A DNA stretch of 58,504 bases from Microbacterium sp. 2FI (GCF_005502885.1 NZ_SCMR01000025.1:1-58504), one strand, 5' to 3'; counted from the stretch's first letter, positions 15,738 through 26,224 are shown. Numbers and translations are program-made. The notes: generated by a model not told the origin, from the sequence alone.

Positions 15738-17045
15738 ATGACTGAAGCGCTCAGCATCACCGCCAGCTCGGTCGACCCGGGGCTGCTGACCCTCCCGTGG
15801 TCGACGCCTCTCGCCGACTGGCCGACGAATCACATCGTCTTCCTCCCCAAAGGCATCTCCCGTCACCTGGTGCGCTTCGCGAATCTGTCGGGCCGCGTGG
15901 TCGCGATCAAGGAGACGACCGCCGAGATGGCGCGGCGCGAGTACGACATGCTCGGCAACCTCGATCGTCTGGATGCCCCGTGCGTCGATCGCGTGGCGGT
16001 CATCGCGGGGCGACGGGATTCAGCGGGCGACCCGCTTCCGGCGGCACTGGTGACCGCGCACCTGAAGTTCTCGCTCCCCTATCGGGCCCTGTTCACCCAG
16101 GTGCTGCGGCCCGACACCGCGACGCGCCTCGTCGATGCCCTGGCTGCCCTGCTCGTGCGCCTGCACAACGTGGGCTTCTTCTGGGGCGACGTGTCACTGT
16201 CGAACACGCTCTTCCGGCGAGACGCCGGCGCCTTCGCGGCCTACCTCGTCGACGCCGAGACGGGCGAGCTCCACGAGAGCGGGCTCACTCCGGGTCAGCG
16301 CGCCCACGACCTCGACGTCGCACGCACCAACATCGCGGGCGAGATCATGGATCTCGAGGCCGGCGGACGCCTCGAGGGCGGCGTCGACGCGCTCGCCATC
16401 GCCGACGGGATCGTGTCGTCGTACCACGCGCTGTGGGCCGCACTCACCGACAAGGAGACCATCCGCGCCGACGAGGCGTGGCGTCTCACCGAGCGCGTGC
16501 AGCGGCTCAACGACCTCGGTTTCGACATCGGCGAGATGTCGATCCAGGCGATGGCAGACGGCACGAAGGTCTCGATCCAGCCGAAGGTGGTGGATGCGGG
16601 GCACCACCAGCGCCGGCTCATCCGGCTCACCGGCCTCGACGTCGAGGAGAATCAGGCCCGCCGCCTTCTCAACGATCTCGACGAGTTCCGGGTGCGGGTG
16701 TCACGCCTCGGATCGGACGAGGAGATGGTCGCCCACGAGTGGCTGACCCGGGTGTTCGAGCCGGTCGTGAAGGCGATCCCGTGGGATCTCCGCGCCAAGC
16801 TCGAGCCCGCCGAGGTCTTCCATCAGGTTCTCGAGCACCGGTGGTACATGTCGCAGGCGCGCGGACGCTCGGTGCCGCTCGCCGAAGTGCTCACGAGCTA
16901 CATCGACGACGTGCTGCGCCATCGCCGTGACGAGGCGACCCTGATGGGTCCCCCCACCGAGACGATGTCGCTGCCGGTCGTCACCGCGAACATCCCCCTC
17001 GCGTCCGACGAGGACGACGACATCGACTGGCGCGACCTCGTCTGA
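15738..17045 (+). CDS. DUF4032-domain protein with kinase-like N-terminal lobe
   Basis: A 435-residue actinobacterial protein. The first 230 residues resemble a lipopolysaccharide-kinase/protein-kinase-like fold: VVAIKETT looks like the VAIK lysine strand, and the loop LHNVGFFWGDVSLSNTLF matches the catalytic-loop pattern H-x-D-x-x-x-x-N in degenerate form (WGDVSLSNTLF), then YLVDAETGEL resembles the DFG-like metal site. The C-terminal 200 residues form the DUF4032 region and end in an acidic tail (DEDDDIDWRDLV). Substrate and activity are unknown. The ATG at 15738 follows a GGAGAA site. Confidence 0.85.
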   Translation: MTEALSITASSVDPGLLTLPWSTPLADWPTNHIVFLPKGISRHLVRFANLSGRVVAIKETTAEMARREYDMLGNLDRLDAPCVDRVAVIAGRRDSAGDPLPAALVTAHLKFSLPYRALFTQVLRPDTATRLVDALAALLVRLHNVGFFWGDVSLSNTLFRRDAGAFAAYLVDAETGELHESGLTPGQRAHDLDVARTNIAGEIMDLEAGGRLEGGVDALAIADGIVSSYHALWAALTDKETIRADEAWRLTERVQRLNDLGFDIGEMSIQAMADGTKVSIQPKVVDAGHHQRRLIRLTGLDVEENQARRLLNDLDEFRVRVSRLGSDEEMVAHEWLTRVFEPVVKAIPWDLRAKLEPAEVFHQVLEHRWYMSQARGRSVPLAEVLTSYIDDVLRHRRDEATLMGPPTETMSLPVVTANIPLASDEDDDIDWRDLV

Positions 17046-17070
17046 GGCCGAACCGGTTCTCGGCGTCGGG

Positions 17071-17712
17071 TCAGTACCCGACGGTGAAGCGCTCGCGCGT
17101 GTGCTTCGGGTTCTCGATCTCGTCGAGGACGGCGACGGCGAGGTCGGGTCCCGAGATGTTCGACTCTCCGTCGGCGTCGGTGACGAGAACGTCACCGCCG
17201 TCGCGGTACACGCCGGTGCGCTCCCCCGCGTTCCACGGGCCGAAGCCGCCTGCGGGGTGCACGTAGAACCAGTCGCGACCACGATCCTCGGCCTGCAGAT
17301 CCTCGAGGATCCCGATCGCCTCGAGGGCCTCGGGCTTGTACTCCTCGGTGAACGACGGCTGGTCGACCAGGCGCTCGCCGCCCGGCGCGACGAGGCTGCC
17401 GCCGGCGCCGCCGATGACGCCGACGCGAACGTCTGCCGGAAGCTCGATCACGAGCTGCGCCACATTCGGGCGGACGTTGCCCACCATCTCGCCGCGTGCC
17501 GGCACGGATGCGATCACGACCTCGACGCCCTCGAGGCGTGCCACGAGGTCGGACGGCGTCAGGAGCGATCCGACGAGGTAGGTCGCACCCTCGACGCGCT
17601 CGTTCGGGAGCCGGCGCCCCACTGAGACCACCGTGTGTCCGCGGCTCACCGCCTCGGCGACGATGTTGCGTCCTGCGTAGCCGTTTCCGCCGATGACCGC
17701 GATGCGTGACAT
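17071..17712 (-). CDS. NAD(P)H-binding oxidoreductase (atypical SDR, YwnB-like)
   Basis: A 213-residue Rossmann-fold protein beginning RIAVIGGNGYAGRNIVAEA, with the GxxGxxG dinucleotide motif of NAD(P)-binding atypical SDRs (NmrA/YwnB-type). No catalytic YxxxK pair is evident, as is usual in this group. It may reduce flavins or quinones or act as a redox sensor; the sequence does not decide. It stands alone on the minus strand and converges with the DUF4032 gene. The rlmB gene lies 63 bp upstream. Confidence 0.88.
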   Translation of the reverse strand: MSRIAVIGGNGYAGRNIVAEAVSRGHTVVSVGRRLPNERVEGATYLVGSLLTPSDLVARLEGVEVVIASVPARGEMVGNVRPNVAQLVIELPADVRVGVIGGAGGSLVAPGGERLVDQPSFTEEYKPEALEAIGILEDLQAEDRGRDWFYVHPAGGFGPWNAGERTGVYRDGGDVLVTDADGESNISGPDLAVAVLDEIENPKHTRERFTVGY

Positions 17713-17775
17713 GCTCTCCCTTTCGATGCTGACTGATGGATCAATCGCCCGGCGCGGGCGTTCATTCCCGCGACG

Positions 17776-18757
17776 TCAGGATCGCTTCGCCGCCCGGGTC
17801 GTGGAGACCTGGTACAGCGCGACGGATGCCGCGATCCCCGCGTTCAGCGACTCGGCGCCCGTGATCGGAATCGACACCACCTGGTCGCACGTCTCGGTGA
17901 CCAGGCGCGAGAGCCCCTTGCCCTCGGAGCCCACGACGATGATGACGGGCCGGTCGGCCAGCTCGAGCTCGGGAAGCGCGACGTCACCGTCTCCGGCGAG
18001 GCCGAGGACGAAGACGCCCTGCTTCTTGAAGTCCTTCAGCAGCGACGTGAGGTTGGCCGCGATCGCCACCGGCACGCGTGCCGCAGCTCCTGCACTCGTC
18101 TTCCAGGCCGCCGAGTTGACGCTCGCGGAGCGGCGCTGGGGCAGGATGATGCCCTGCCCGCCGAAGGCCGCGGTGGAGCGGATGATGGCGCCGAGGTTGC
18201 GCGGATCCGTGACGCCGTCCAGCGCCACCAGGAGCGGCGTCTGACCGGCGTCGATGATCTTCTCGAGGAGATCCTGCGGGTGGGCGTACTCGTACGGGGG
18301 AACCTTGAGCGCGACTCCCTGGTGCACGCCGTCGAAGCCCGCCATGCGGTCGAGTTCGGGGCGCGTCACCTCGAGCACCGGGATGCCGCGATGCGTCGCG
18401 ATCGACAGCATCTCCTTCACGCGGTCGTCCATCTCGACCCGCTGGGCGATGTAGAACGCCGACGCGGGGATCTTCGCCCGCAGCGCCTCGAGCACCGAGT
18501 TGCGCCCGGTGACCGTCTCGGTGTCGTCCTCCTTCTTGACGGCCCCCGACGAGCGCTGACCGGGCTGGCCCGGCTTGCCCTTGCCACCCGCCGCCGAGTA
18601 GCGCTCGGCCGCGGCCTTGCGCTTGCCGGCGGGGTGCCAGGCGCGATCCTCGGCCTTGGGCGTCGGGCCGCGCCCTTCGAGCGAGCGCTTGTTCTTGCCG
18701 CCGGTGCCCTTGGTCGGGCCCTTCTTGTTGCCCTTGCTGGCGCCGGGGCGTCCGTGC

Positions 18758-18765
<8 letters not shown>
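17776..18765 (-). CDS. rlmB: 23S rRNA (guanosine-2'-O)-methyltransferase RlmB
   Basis: A 329-residue SPOUT-class methyltransferase that 2'-O-methylates 23S rRNA (position G2251 in E. coli numbering). A basic, disordered N-terminal extension of about 90 residues (rich in Gly, Lys and Arg) precedes the L30e-like substrate-binding domain (GRNSVLEALRAKIPAS). The SPOUT knot carries motif 1 TDPRNLGAIIRSTAAFG, motif 2 IIVVGSEGKGLS and motif 3 IPITGAESLNAGIAASVALY. The long basic extension is common in actinobacteria. Its start overlaps the cysS stop by 8 bp, so the two genes are translationally coupled. Confidence 0.95.
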
Positions 18766-20209
<1,444 letters not shown>

Positions 20210-20271
20210 CGCACCAGCCTACCGGCGGGCACCTGTACGACCGGGGTGTGCGCAGCCGGTAGAACTTAAGG

Positions 20272-21201
20272 GTGCTCCACGTCCTCGCCGTCCTCGCCGC
20301 CGCCGTGCTCTTCGGCACCACCGGCACGTCGCAGGCGCTCGGTCCCGAGGGCACCACTCCCCTGTCGATCGGCGTCATGCGCATGGTCATCGGCGGCACC
20401 GGTCTCGCGCTCATCGCTTTCGCACTCGCCGCACGCCACGCCAAGCGACCGGGTGCCGCGCCCCGCCCCTCGCTCGGCGTCCGCCCGGTCGCGCTCATGA
20501 CGCTCACGGGCCTCTGCCTGGCGGTGTACCAGCCGCTGTTCTTCCTCGGCACCGAGCGCAACGGCGTCGCGGTCGGCACGGTCGTCGCTCTCGGGTCGGC
20601 CCCGATCCTCGCGGGCCTGCTCGAATGGGCGATCACACGACGGATGCCGACGCCGACGTGGATGGCGGCGACGGCGCTCGCGACGCTCGGCGTGGTGCTG
20701 CTCGGGGCCGGGGGCTCTGCCGGCGATACGGGTGGCACCGACCCGATCGGGCTCCTGGGGTCGGTCGGCGCGGGCGCGACCTTCGCGATCATCGCGAACG
20801 CACAGCGCCGGCTGCTCGATGAGGGCTGGGATCCGTTCACGGTCGTCGGAGGGATGGGCGCCTCGTCGGCCGCGATCGCCGCGGTCGGGCTGCCGTTCGT
20901 CGACCTCGCGTGGCTCGGCACCACGAGCGGCCTCGCGATGGCGCTCTGGCTCGGCATCGCGACGATCTCGATCGCGTACGTGCTGTTCACGTGGGGCCTC
21001 AGCGGACTCACGGCCGCGACGGCCGCGACGCTGACCCTCGGTGAGCCGCTCACCGCGAGCGTGCTCGGGATCGTCGTGCTCGGCGAACGACTGTCGACCC
21101 TCGCCCTCGTCGGACTCGTGGTGCTTGCCGCCGGGCTGGCGCTGCTGGCCTGGGGGTCGCGCGCCCCGCGGGATCCGGTGCCATTCGCGGTCGAGGGGTG
21201 A
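20272..21201 (+). CDS. EamA-family (DMT) transporter
   Basis: A 309-residue membrane protein of the drug/metabolite transporter superfamily with ten predicted helices in two EamA repeats. The first starts LAVLAAAVLFGTTGTSQALGP; the second contains TLGEPLTASVLGIVVLGERL, the conserved E-P-x-x-A-x-x-G motif preceding the last two helices. The start is the GTG at 20272. The substrate is unknown; amino acids or metabolites are typical for the family. It diverges from cysS and is followed 12 bp later by the GNAT gene, probably in one transcript. Confidence 0.9.
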   Translation: MLHVLAVLAAAVLFGTTGTSQALGPEGTTPLSIGVMRMVIGGTGLALIAFALAARHAKRPGAAPRPSLGVRPVALMTLTGLCLAVYQPLFFLGTERNGVAVGTVVALGSAPILAGLLEWAITRRMPTPTWMAATALATLGVVLLGAGGSAGDTGGTDPIGLLGSVGAGATFAIIANAQRRLLDEGWDPFTVVGGMGASSAAIAAVGLPFVDLAWLGTTSGLAMALWLGIATISIAYVLFTWGLSGLTAATAATLTLGEPLTASVLGIVVLGERLSTLALVGLVVLAAGLALLAWGSRAPRDPVPFAVEG

Positions 21202-21213
21202 GGAGAAGAGCTT

Positions 21214-21675
21214 GTGAACATCGAGATCCGCGCCGATGACCTGTCAGGCGAAGCAACGCGGCGCCTCATCGCGCGCCACCTCGACGGCATGCATGAGACG
21301 TCACCCCCCGAGAGCGTGCACGCCCTCGACATCGAGGCGCTGCGGCATCCGTCGATCGCGTTCTGGTCGGCGTGGGGCGACGGGCATCTGGCGGGCATCG
21401 GCGCCCTCAAGGCCATCGACGCCGACCGCGGCGAGCTCAAGTCGATGCGCGTCGATGACCGCTTCCGCGGTGCAGGGATCGGGCGGGCACTGCTGCGGCA
21501 CATCGTGGCCGAAGCGCGCGGGCGCGGCATGACGAGTCTCTGGCTCGAAACGGGAGCGACCGAGGACTTTCTCCCCGCCCAGCGCCTCTACGAGAGCGAG
21601 GGGTTCGTGCTGTGCGGTCCGTTCGACGGGTACGTCGAGGATCCGTTCTCGGTGTTCATGACCCGCGCGCTTTAG
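21214..21675 (+). CDS. GNAT-family N-acetyltransferase
   Basis: A 153-residue acetyl-CoA-dependent acetyltransferase. The pyrophosphate-binding motif A is VDDRFRGAGIGRALLRHIV (Q/RxxGxG/A pattern), and motif B with the tyrosine of AQRLYESEGFVLCGPF follows. The overall form resembles the YjhQ/PhnO-like single-domain enzymes. It starts at a GTG at 21214 after GAGGAGAAG and is likely co-transcribed with the upstream EamA transporter, so a link between export and acetylation of the same compound is conceivable but untested. Confidence 0.9.
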   Translation: MNIEIRADDLSGEATRRLIARHLDGMHETSPPESVHALDIEALRHPSIAFWSAWGDGHLAGIGALKAIDADRGELKSMRVDDRFRGAGIGRALLRHIVAEARGRGMTSLWLETGATEDFLPAQRLYESEGFVLCGPFDGYVEDPFSVFMTRAL

Positions 21676-21695
21676 CCCTCCGCGCCGACCTTCAT

Positions 21696-21760
21696 CCGTT
21701 TACGGACGGGACACGCCGCGAGGAACTCGCGCCCGCGCGGCGTGTTCCATCCGTAAACGG
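21696..21760. repeat. Long imperfect inverted repeat between convergent genes
   Basis: Two 25-bp arms (21696-21720 and 21736-21760) pair with two exceptions, one of which is a G-U wobble in RNA. The loop is 15 nt. The element lies exactly between the convergent GNAT and ispDF genes, ending two bases before the ispDF stop, so a bidirectional terminator role is plausible. There is no T run. Both outer ends carry a TTTACGGA/TCCGTAAA motif. Confidence 0.65.
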
Positions 21761-21761
21761 C

Positions 21762-22958
21762 TCAGACGGGGAGGAGGAGTGCGACGGCGTGTGCCGCGAC
21801 GCCCTCACCGCGGCCGGTGAACCCGAGCCCATCGGTGGTCGTCGCCGATACCGACACCGGCGCCCCGCCGAGCGCCGCAGACAGCGCTGCTTCTGCTTCG
21901 AGGCGGCGCGCCGCGAATCGCGGACGGTTCGCCTGCACCTGGACCGACACGTTCCCGATACGCCAGCCGGCCTCGGCCAGCAGGTCCGTGGTGCGGGCGA
22001 GGAATGTCTCGGCATGGGCTCCGGCGTACTCGCGGTGATCCGTGCCGAAGTGCGTGCCGATATCGCCGAGGCACGCCGCTGCCAGCAGTGCGTCCACGAT
22101 CGCGTGGGCGACGGCATCGCCGTCGGAGTGGCCGGACAGCGCCGGTTCGCCCGGCCATTCGAGACCCGCGAGCCACAACGCGCCGTCGCCGCCGAACGCA
22201 TGCACGTCGGTGCCGATGCCGACGCGCGGCAGCGGCGGGTGCTGGTCTGCAGCCGGCCCGGATTCGTCTGCGGCAAGCAGCCTGCGAGCGCGGTCCAGAT
22301 CGTCGGCGGTCGTGATCTTGAACGCACGCGCGTCTCCTGCGACGACCGCGACGATGTGGCCGGCGTCGGCGACGAGGGCCGCGTCGTCGGTGAACTCCGC
22401 GGTCGCCGCGCGGTACGCCGCGTCGAGGATGTCGCGGCGAAAGCCCTGCGGGGTCTGCGCGGCAGCGAGCTCCGACCGGTCGACGACGCCGACGATCTCG
22501 GCACCGTCGACACGCTTGATCGTGTCGACGACGGGAAGCACCGGCACGACGCCGGTCGAGCCGGACTCGACGGCCGCGATCACCCGCTCGAACACGGCCG
22601 GCGGCGTCAGCGCGCGCGCTGCATCGTGGACGAGAACGGTCTCGACCCCGGGAGACAGTGCGGCGAGCCCCGCGGCGACCGATGCCTGACGTGTCGACCC
22701 GCCGGTGACGACCGCGACACGGTCGGTCGAGGCGTCCGCCACCGCGCGTGCAACGCCGCGGGCGTCGTCTTCTCGCCCCGCAGGAGCGACGATCACCACC
22801 TGCGCAGGCGGCGACGCGAAGATGCCGGCCAGGGCATGGTGCAGGATCGTCCGATCGTCGATGCCGACGAACGCCTTCGGCTGACCCGCCGCCAGGCGCG
22901 TCCCCGAACCGGCTGCGACCACGATGATGCCGACGCGGAGGACGGGTGCGATGCTCAC
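21762..22958 (-). CDS. ispDF: Bifunctional IspD/IspF isoprenoid-precursor enzyme
   Basis: A 398-residue fusion of two non-mevalonate (MEP) pathway enzymes. Residues about 1-235 are IspD (MEP cytidylyltransferase) with the nucleotide-binding loop AAGSGTRLAAGQPKAF, HDAARAL and the TPQGFRRD segment. Residues about 243-398 are IspF (MEcPP synthase) with the zinc ligands in GTDVHAF (Asp-x-His) and GHSDGDAVAHAI, and TTTDGLGFTGRGEG. Fusion is common in this lineage. It follows carD on the same strand after a 60-bp gap and converges with the GNAT gene. Confidence 0.96.
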   Translation of the reverse strand: MSIAPVLRVGIIVVAAGSGTRLAAGQPKAFVGIDDRTILHHALAGIFASPPAQVVIVAPAGREDDARGVARAVADASTDRVAVVTGGSTRQASVAAGLAALSPGVETVLVHDAARALTPPAVFERVIAAVESGSTGVVPVLPVVDTIKRVDGAEIVGVVDRSELAAAQTPQGFRRDILDAAYRAATAEFTDDAALVADAGHIVAVVAGDARAFKITTADDLDRARRLLAADESGPAADQHPPLPRVGIGTDVHAFGGDGALWLAGLEWPGEPALSGHSDGDAVAHAIVDALLAAACLGDIGTHFGTDHREYAGAHAETFLARTTDLLAEAGWRIGNVSVQVQANRPRFAARRLEAEAALSAALGGAPVSVSATTTDGLGFTGRGEGVAAHAVALLLPV

Positions 22959-23018
22959 ACCCCCACGCTACCGATCAGACCGGTCGCGATGCGCCTGCCG
23001 GCACGTGTCAGACGGCCG

Positions 23019-23501
23019 TCAGGACGCGAGAACCTCGTCGAGGATGACGCTGGCCTTCTCTTCGTCGGTCTTCTCGGCGAGAGCGAGCTCCGAGATGAGG
23101 ATCTGCTTCGCCTTGGCGAGCATGCGCTTCTCACCGGCCGAGAGACCGCGGTCCTGATCGCGGCGCCACAGGTCGCGAACGACCTCGCTGACCTTGATGA
23201 CATCGCCGGAAGCGAGCTTCTCGAGGTTCGCCTTGTACCGGCGGGACCAGTTGGTCGGCTCCTCCGTGAAGGGAGCGCGAAGCACTTCGAAGACCTTGTC
23301 GAGGCCCTCCTTGCCGATGACGTCACGGACGCCCACCAGATCGACATTCTCTGCGGGGACCTCGATGATCAGATCGCCCTGGGTCACGTTGAGCTTGAGA
23401 TACTTCTTCGTCTCGCCCCTGATGATCCGGTCTTTGACCTCGATGATCGTTGCCGCTCCGTGATGGGGGTATACGACCGTCTCGCCAACCTCAAAAAGCA
23501 T
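23019..23501 (-). CDS. carD: CarD-family transcriptional regulator
   Basis: A 160-residue RNA-polymerase-binding protein that stabilises open promoter complexes and, in mycobacteria, controls rRNA transcription. The N-terminal RNAP-interaction domain (FEVGETVVYPHHGAATI to about residue 60) and the C-terminal helical DNA-binding domain are complete, including the conserved tryptophan in EPTNWSRRYKANLEKL. The ATG at 23501 begins at the conserved MLFEVGE; the open frame extends further upstream but without family similarity. An AAGGAC site precedes it, and a TATCCT -10-like box lies about 40 bp upstream. carD-ispDF adjacency is the usual actinobacterial arrangement. Confidence 0.96.
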   Translation of the reverse strand: MLFEVGETVVYPHHGAATIIEVKDRIIRGETKKYLKLNVTQGDLIIEVPAENVDLVGVRDVIGKEGLDKVFEVLRAPFTEEPTNWSRRYKANLEKLASGDVIKVSEVVRDLWRRDQDRGLSAGEKRMLAKAKQILISELALAEKTDEEKASVILDEVLAS

Positions 23502-23656
23502 GGAGTTATGTCCTTTCGGCAACCTCCAGGATACCACAGGCGAACATGCGCTAAGGTTCTCCGCCCTGGCATCGGGGTCGCGCGGCGTCGCCCGCATGGG
23601 ACGAACGCCGTGCCCCTAGAATGCAATGGATGCCGTCATCCGTCCTGGGAGGATCC

Positions 23657-24130
23657 GTGAAACCGCGCCTCATCGCGTCGCTCGCCGTCTGCGCCGCTCT
23701 CGCCGTCGGCACGACCGGCTGCAGCATGATCTCCAGCCAGGCGACGACCATCCCGTACTCCGCCGCCGAAGGCGTGAACGTCACGGGCTCCGGCCCTCTC
23801 GAGGTACGCAACGCCTTCATCGTCGCCACCGACGACGGGTCCGAGGGCAACTTCGTCGCCGCCATCGTCAACGACACCGACCAGAGCCACACCCTGACGG
23901 TCGAACTCGGCGAAGAGGGCTCGACCATCGACTTCACGGTGCGCGTGCCGGCGAACTCCGTCGTCAGCCTCGGCGGCGACGAGGAGGAGCCGATCCTGAT
24001 CGAGGATCTCGACACGCCTCCGGGCGCAGACATCCCCGGCTACTTCCAGTCCGGCGACGGCGAGGGCGTGCTGGTCTCGGTCCCCGTGCTCGACGGCGCC
24101 CTCGACTACCTGGCACCGCTCGTTCCCTGA
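23657..24130 (+). CDS. Putative lipoprotein, function unknown
   Basis: A 157-residue secreted lipoprotein. The signal peptide of about 21 residues ends in a lipobox (AVGTTGC, Cys22). The mature part is an all-beta domain with NAFIVATDDGSEGNFVAAIVN and a strand pattern resembling small copper-chaperone-like (PCu_A/DUF461) beta-sandwich proteins, though no metal-ligand motif is evident. The GTG at 23657 after GGAGGAT gives a proper signal peptide. It is divergent from carD and converges with regX3; no function can be given. Confidence 0.82.
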   Translation: MKPRLIASLAVCAALAVGTTGCSMISSQATTIPYSAAEGVNVTGSGPLEVRNAFIVATDDGSEGNFVAAIVNDTDQSHTLTVELGEEGSTIDFTVRVPANSVVSLGGDEEEPILIEDLDTPPGADIPGYFQSGDGEGVLVSVPVLDGALDYLAPLVP

Positions 24131-24155
24131 TCGGCGAGCAAGGGTTCTAACGCCC

Positions 24156-24839
24156 TCACCCCTCGAAGCGGTATCCGAGTCCTCGCACGGTGACGAGCAT
24201 CGTCGGCGACCCGGGGTTCTCCTCGATGCGCGAGCGGATCCGCTTGATGTGCACGTCGAGCGTCTTGGTGTCGCCGAAGTAGTCGCTTCCCCACACGCGG
24301 TCGATCAGCTGGCCGCGTGTGAGGACGCGGCCGGAGTTTCGCATGAGCACCTCGAGCAGCTCGAATTCCTTGAGCGGCATGCTGATCTCCGAGCCCTCGA
24401 CGGCAACGGTGTGCCGGTCGATGTCCAGCAGCACCCGCCCACCCTCGAGCACTCGATCTTCGAGGTCGGTGTCGATCTGGGCGAAGCGCCGCAACACGGC
24501 GCGCATCCGCGCGAGCAGCTCGCGCGCCGAGTAGGGCTTCGTCATGTAGTCGTCGGCGCCGAGCTCCAGCCCGACGACGATGTCCACTTCGGAGTCCTTC
24601 GCCGTGAGCATGATGATCGGCACCGCCGAGCTGACCCGCACCTGACGGCACACCTCCGTCCCCGGCATCCCGGGCAGCATCAGGTCGAGAAGGATGATGT
24701 CGGCGCCCCGCTCGCGGAAGGCGGTCATGGCCGCCGGGCCGTCCTCGGCGATCTCGACCTCGTAGCCCTCTCGGCGCAGGAGGTAAGCCAGCGGGTCGGA
24801 GAGATCGGGCTCGTCCTCGACGATCAGAACGCGGGTCAT
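24156..24839 (-). CDS. regX3: Response regulator RegX3/PhoP-type (phosphate regulation)
   Basis: A 227-residue OmpR-family regulator. The receiver carries acidic residues in VEDEPD, phospho-acceptor Asp52 (LLDLMLPG) and the lysine of DDYMTKPYSARELLAR. The winged helix includes PLKEFELLEVLMRNSGRVLT, and ends VRGLGYRFEG. This closely matches mycobacterial RegX3 and the corynebacterial/streptomycete PhoP that turn on the phosphate regulon. Its ATG overlaps the kinase gene (ATGA), so the pair is translationally coupled. The likely targets are the pst operon at 36.1 kb and itself. The ATG at 24839 is preferred over a longer frame with no similarity. Confidence 0.93.
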   Translation of the reverse strand: MTRVLIVEDEPDLSDPLAYLLRREGYEVEIAEDGPAAMTAFRERGADIILLDLMLPGMPGTEVCRQVRVSSAVPIIMLTAKDSEVDIVVGLELGADDYMTKPYSARELLARMRAVLRRFAQIDTDLEDRVLEGGRVLLDIDRHTVAVEGSEISMPLKEFELLEVLMRNSGRVLTRGQLIDRVWGSDYFGDTKTLDVHIKRIRSRIEENPGSPTMLVTVRGLGYRFEG

Positions 24840-26056
24840 GGGGTGTCTCCGTTCGGGAGGGGGGAAGGGGATGCTGCATCGACGACCGCGCGCTTCTTCT
24901 TGCGGCGGCGCTTGGCCGGAGTCTCGTCGACGGGGGCTTGAGTCTCGGGAAGGCGGATCGTGAACGTGGAGCCGCGACCCGGGCGCGACCACAGTCGCAC
25001 CTCGCCGCCGTGGCGCTGAACCGCGTGCTTGACGATCGAGAGGCCGAGGCCACTGCCGCCGGTGCGGCGAGCCCGCGCCGGGTCGGCGCGATAGAACCGT
25101 TCGAAGACGCGCTCCTGGTCGCCCTCGGCGATGCCGATGCCGCGATCCGTCACCGCGATCTCGACCACGCCGTCGACCACCTTGATCCCTACGCCCACCT
25201 CTGAGCCGCTCGGGGAGTACACGATGGCGTTGGAGATGAGATTGCCGACCGCTTCGCTGAGCACCTGGGCATCGCCCAGCACGTACACGCCGCGACGACC
25301 GCCGCGCACGACGGCGACGCCGGCCGAATCGGCCTGGATCGCGTGGGCATCGAGGGCAGCCGCGACGACCTCGTCGACCGACACGGGGCGCTGCTCCGAG
25401 AGCTGCTCCGCCGACTGGAGCCGCGAGAGGTTCATGATGCGCGAGGTGAGCTGGCCCAGGCGATGCGCCTCGGCGGTCAGCCGTGCAGCGAAGATGCGCA
25501 CCTGCGGCGGGTCGTCGGCGGCGGACTCGATCGCTTCGGCGAGGAGGCTGACCGAGGCGACCGGCGTCTTCAGCTCGTGGCTCGTGTTGGCGACGAAGTC
25601 GCGGCGCATCTCTTCGACGCGCTCGCGCTCGGTGATGTCACGCAGCACCAGCAGCGTGAGGCGCGGCGAGATCCGAGTCGCCCGCACCACGACGAGGCGG
25701 GGCTCTGCGGGGGGCGCTCCGCGCCGCAGGCGCAGCGTCTCGGTCGTCGCCGTCTGGGCGGAGCGGGCGGCTCGCGCGACCGCGCGCAGCTCGTCCGTGG
25801 GCAGAAGTCCGCCCTCGACGAGGCCGAACGGCCGCGCCGGCGCGGAAGCGGCGAGCACGGTGAACGATGCGTCGACCACGGCGGCGGCGTCGTCCATGCC
25901 GTGCAGCACCTCGCGCACTCCGTCGGGGATCGCCAGCGACGTCTCCGCCCGCGCACGGTCGCGGACACGCATGGACGTGACGATGAGCGCGGAGACGGAG
26001 CCTCCGATGAAGATTCCGGCGAGGAGGGCGAGCAGCGCGAGCTGCGTCGTTTCCAT
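24836..26056 (-). CDS. senX3: Phosphate-sensing histidine kinase SenX3/PhoR-type
   Basis: A 406-residue sensor kinase with a short N-terminal membrane helix pair (about residues 5-30), a PAS-like region (about 55-150) and then the HisKA H-box NTSHELKTP (His near 170). The ATPase core follows, with N-box NLISNAIVYS, G1 DRGIGIA, F-box ERFYRA and G2 GSGLGLSIV. It ends in a Lys/Arg-rich tail (KRRRKKKR). The length and layout match SenX3 of mycobacteria. It precedes regX3 with a 4-bp overlap. phoU lies divergently upstream and gpmA beyond it; in M. tuberculosis gpm1 also neighbours senX3-regX3. Confidence 0.93.
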   Translation of the reverse strand: METTQLALLALLAGIFIGGSVSALIVTSMRVRDRARAETSLAIPDGVREVLHGMDDAAAVVDASFTVLAASAPARPFGLVEGGLLPTDELRAVARAARSAQTATTETLRLRRGAPPAEPRLVVVRATRISPRLTLLVLRDITERERVEEMRRDFVANTSHELKTPVASVSLLAEAIESAADDPPQVRIFAARLTAEAHRLGQLTSRIMNLSRLQSAEQLSEQRPVSVDEVVAAALDAHAIQADSAGVAVVRGGRRGVYVLGDAQVLSEAVGNLISNAIVYSPSGSEVGVGIKVVDGVVEIAVTDRGIGIAEGDQERVFERFYRADPARARRTGGSGLGLSIVKHAVQRHGGEVRLWSRPGRGSTFTIRLPETQAPVDETPAKRRRKKKRAVVDAASPSPLPNGDTP

Positions 26057-26161
26057 GGCTCCAGCGTAGAGGGCAGTTGCGGCCGGGCAACGGCGCTCGG
26101 ATGCCGCCTCGACGCCGCGCCCGCTACTATTCACCGCGGCGGCACCGTCCGTTAACCTTCG

Positions 26162-26178
26162 CTGGCGACAATCGCCAG
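26162..26178. promoter_or_regulatory. Perfect inverted repeat between senX3 and phoU
   Basis: CTGGCGA-caa-TCGCCAG, 7-bp arms with a 3-nt centre, sits in the divergent senX3/phoU intergenic region 46 bp before the phoU start. It could be an operator or a hairpin in the phoU leader. It does not match the 11-bp PHO-box spacing. Confidence 0.4.
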
Positions 26179-26224
26179 GGTCCCGGAGGCGGTGGCCTGC
26201 CCGGAATCAGGAAAGGTGCGTCCG

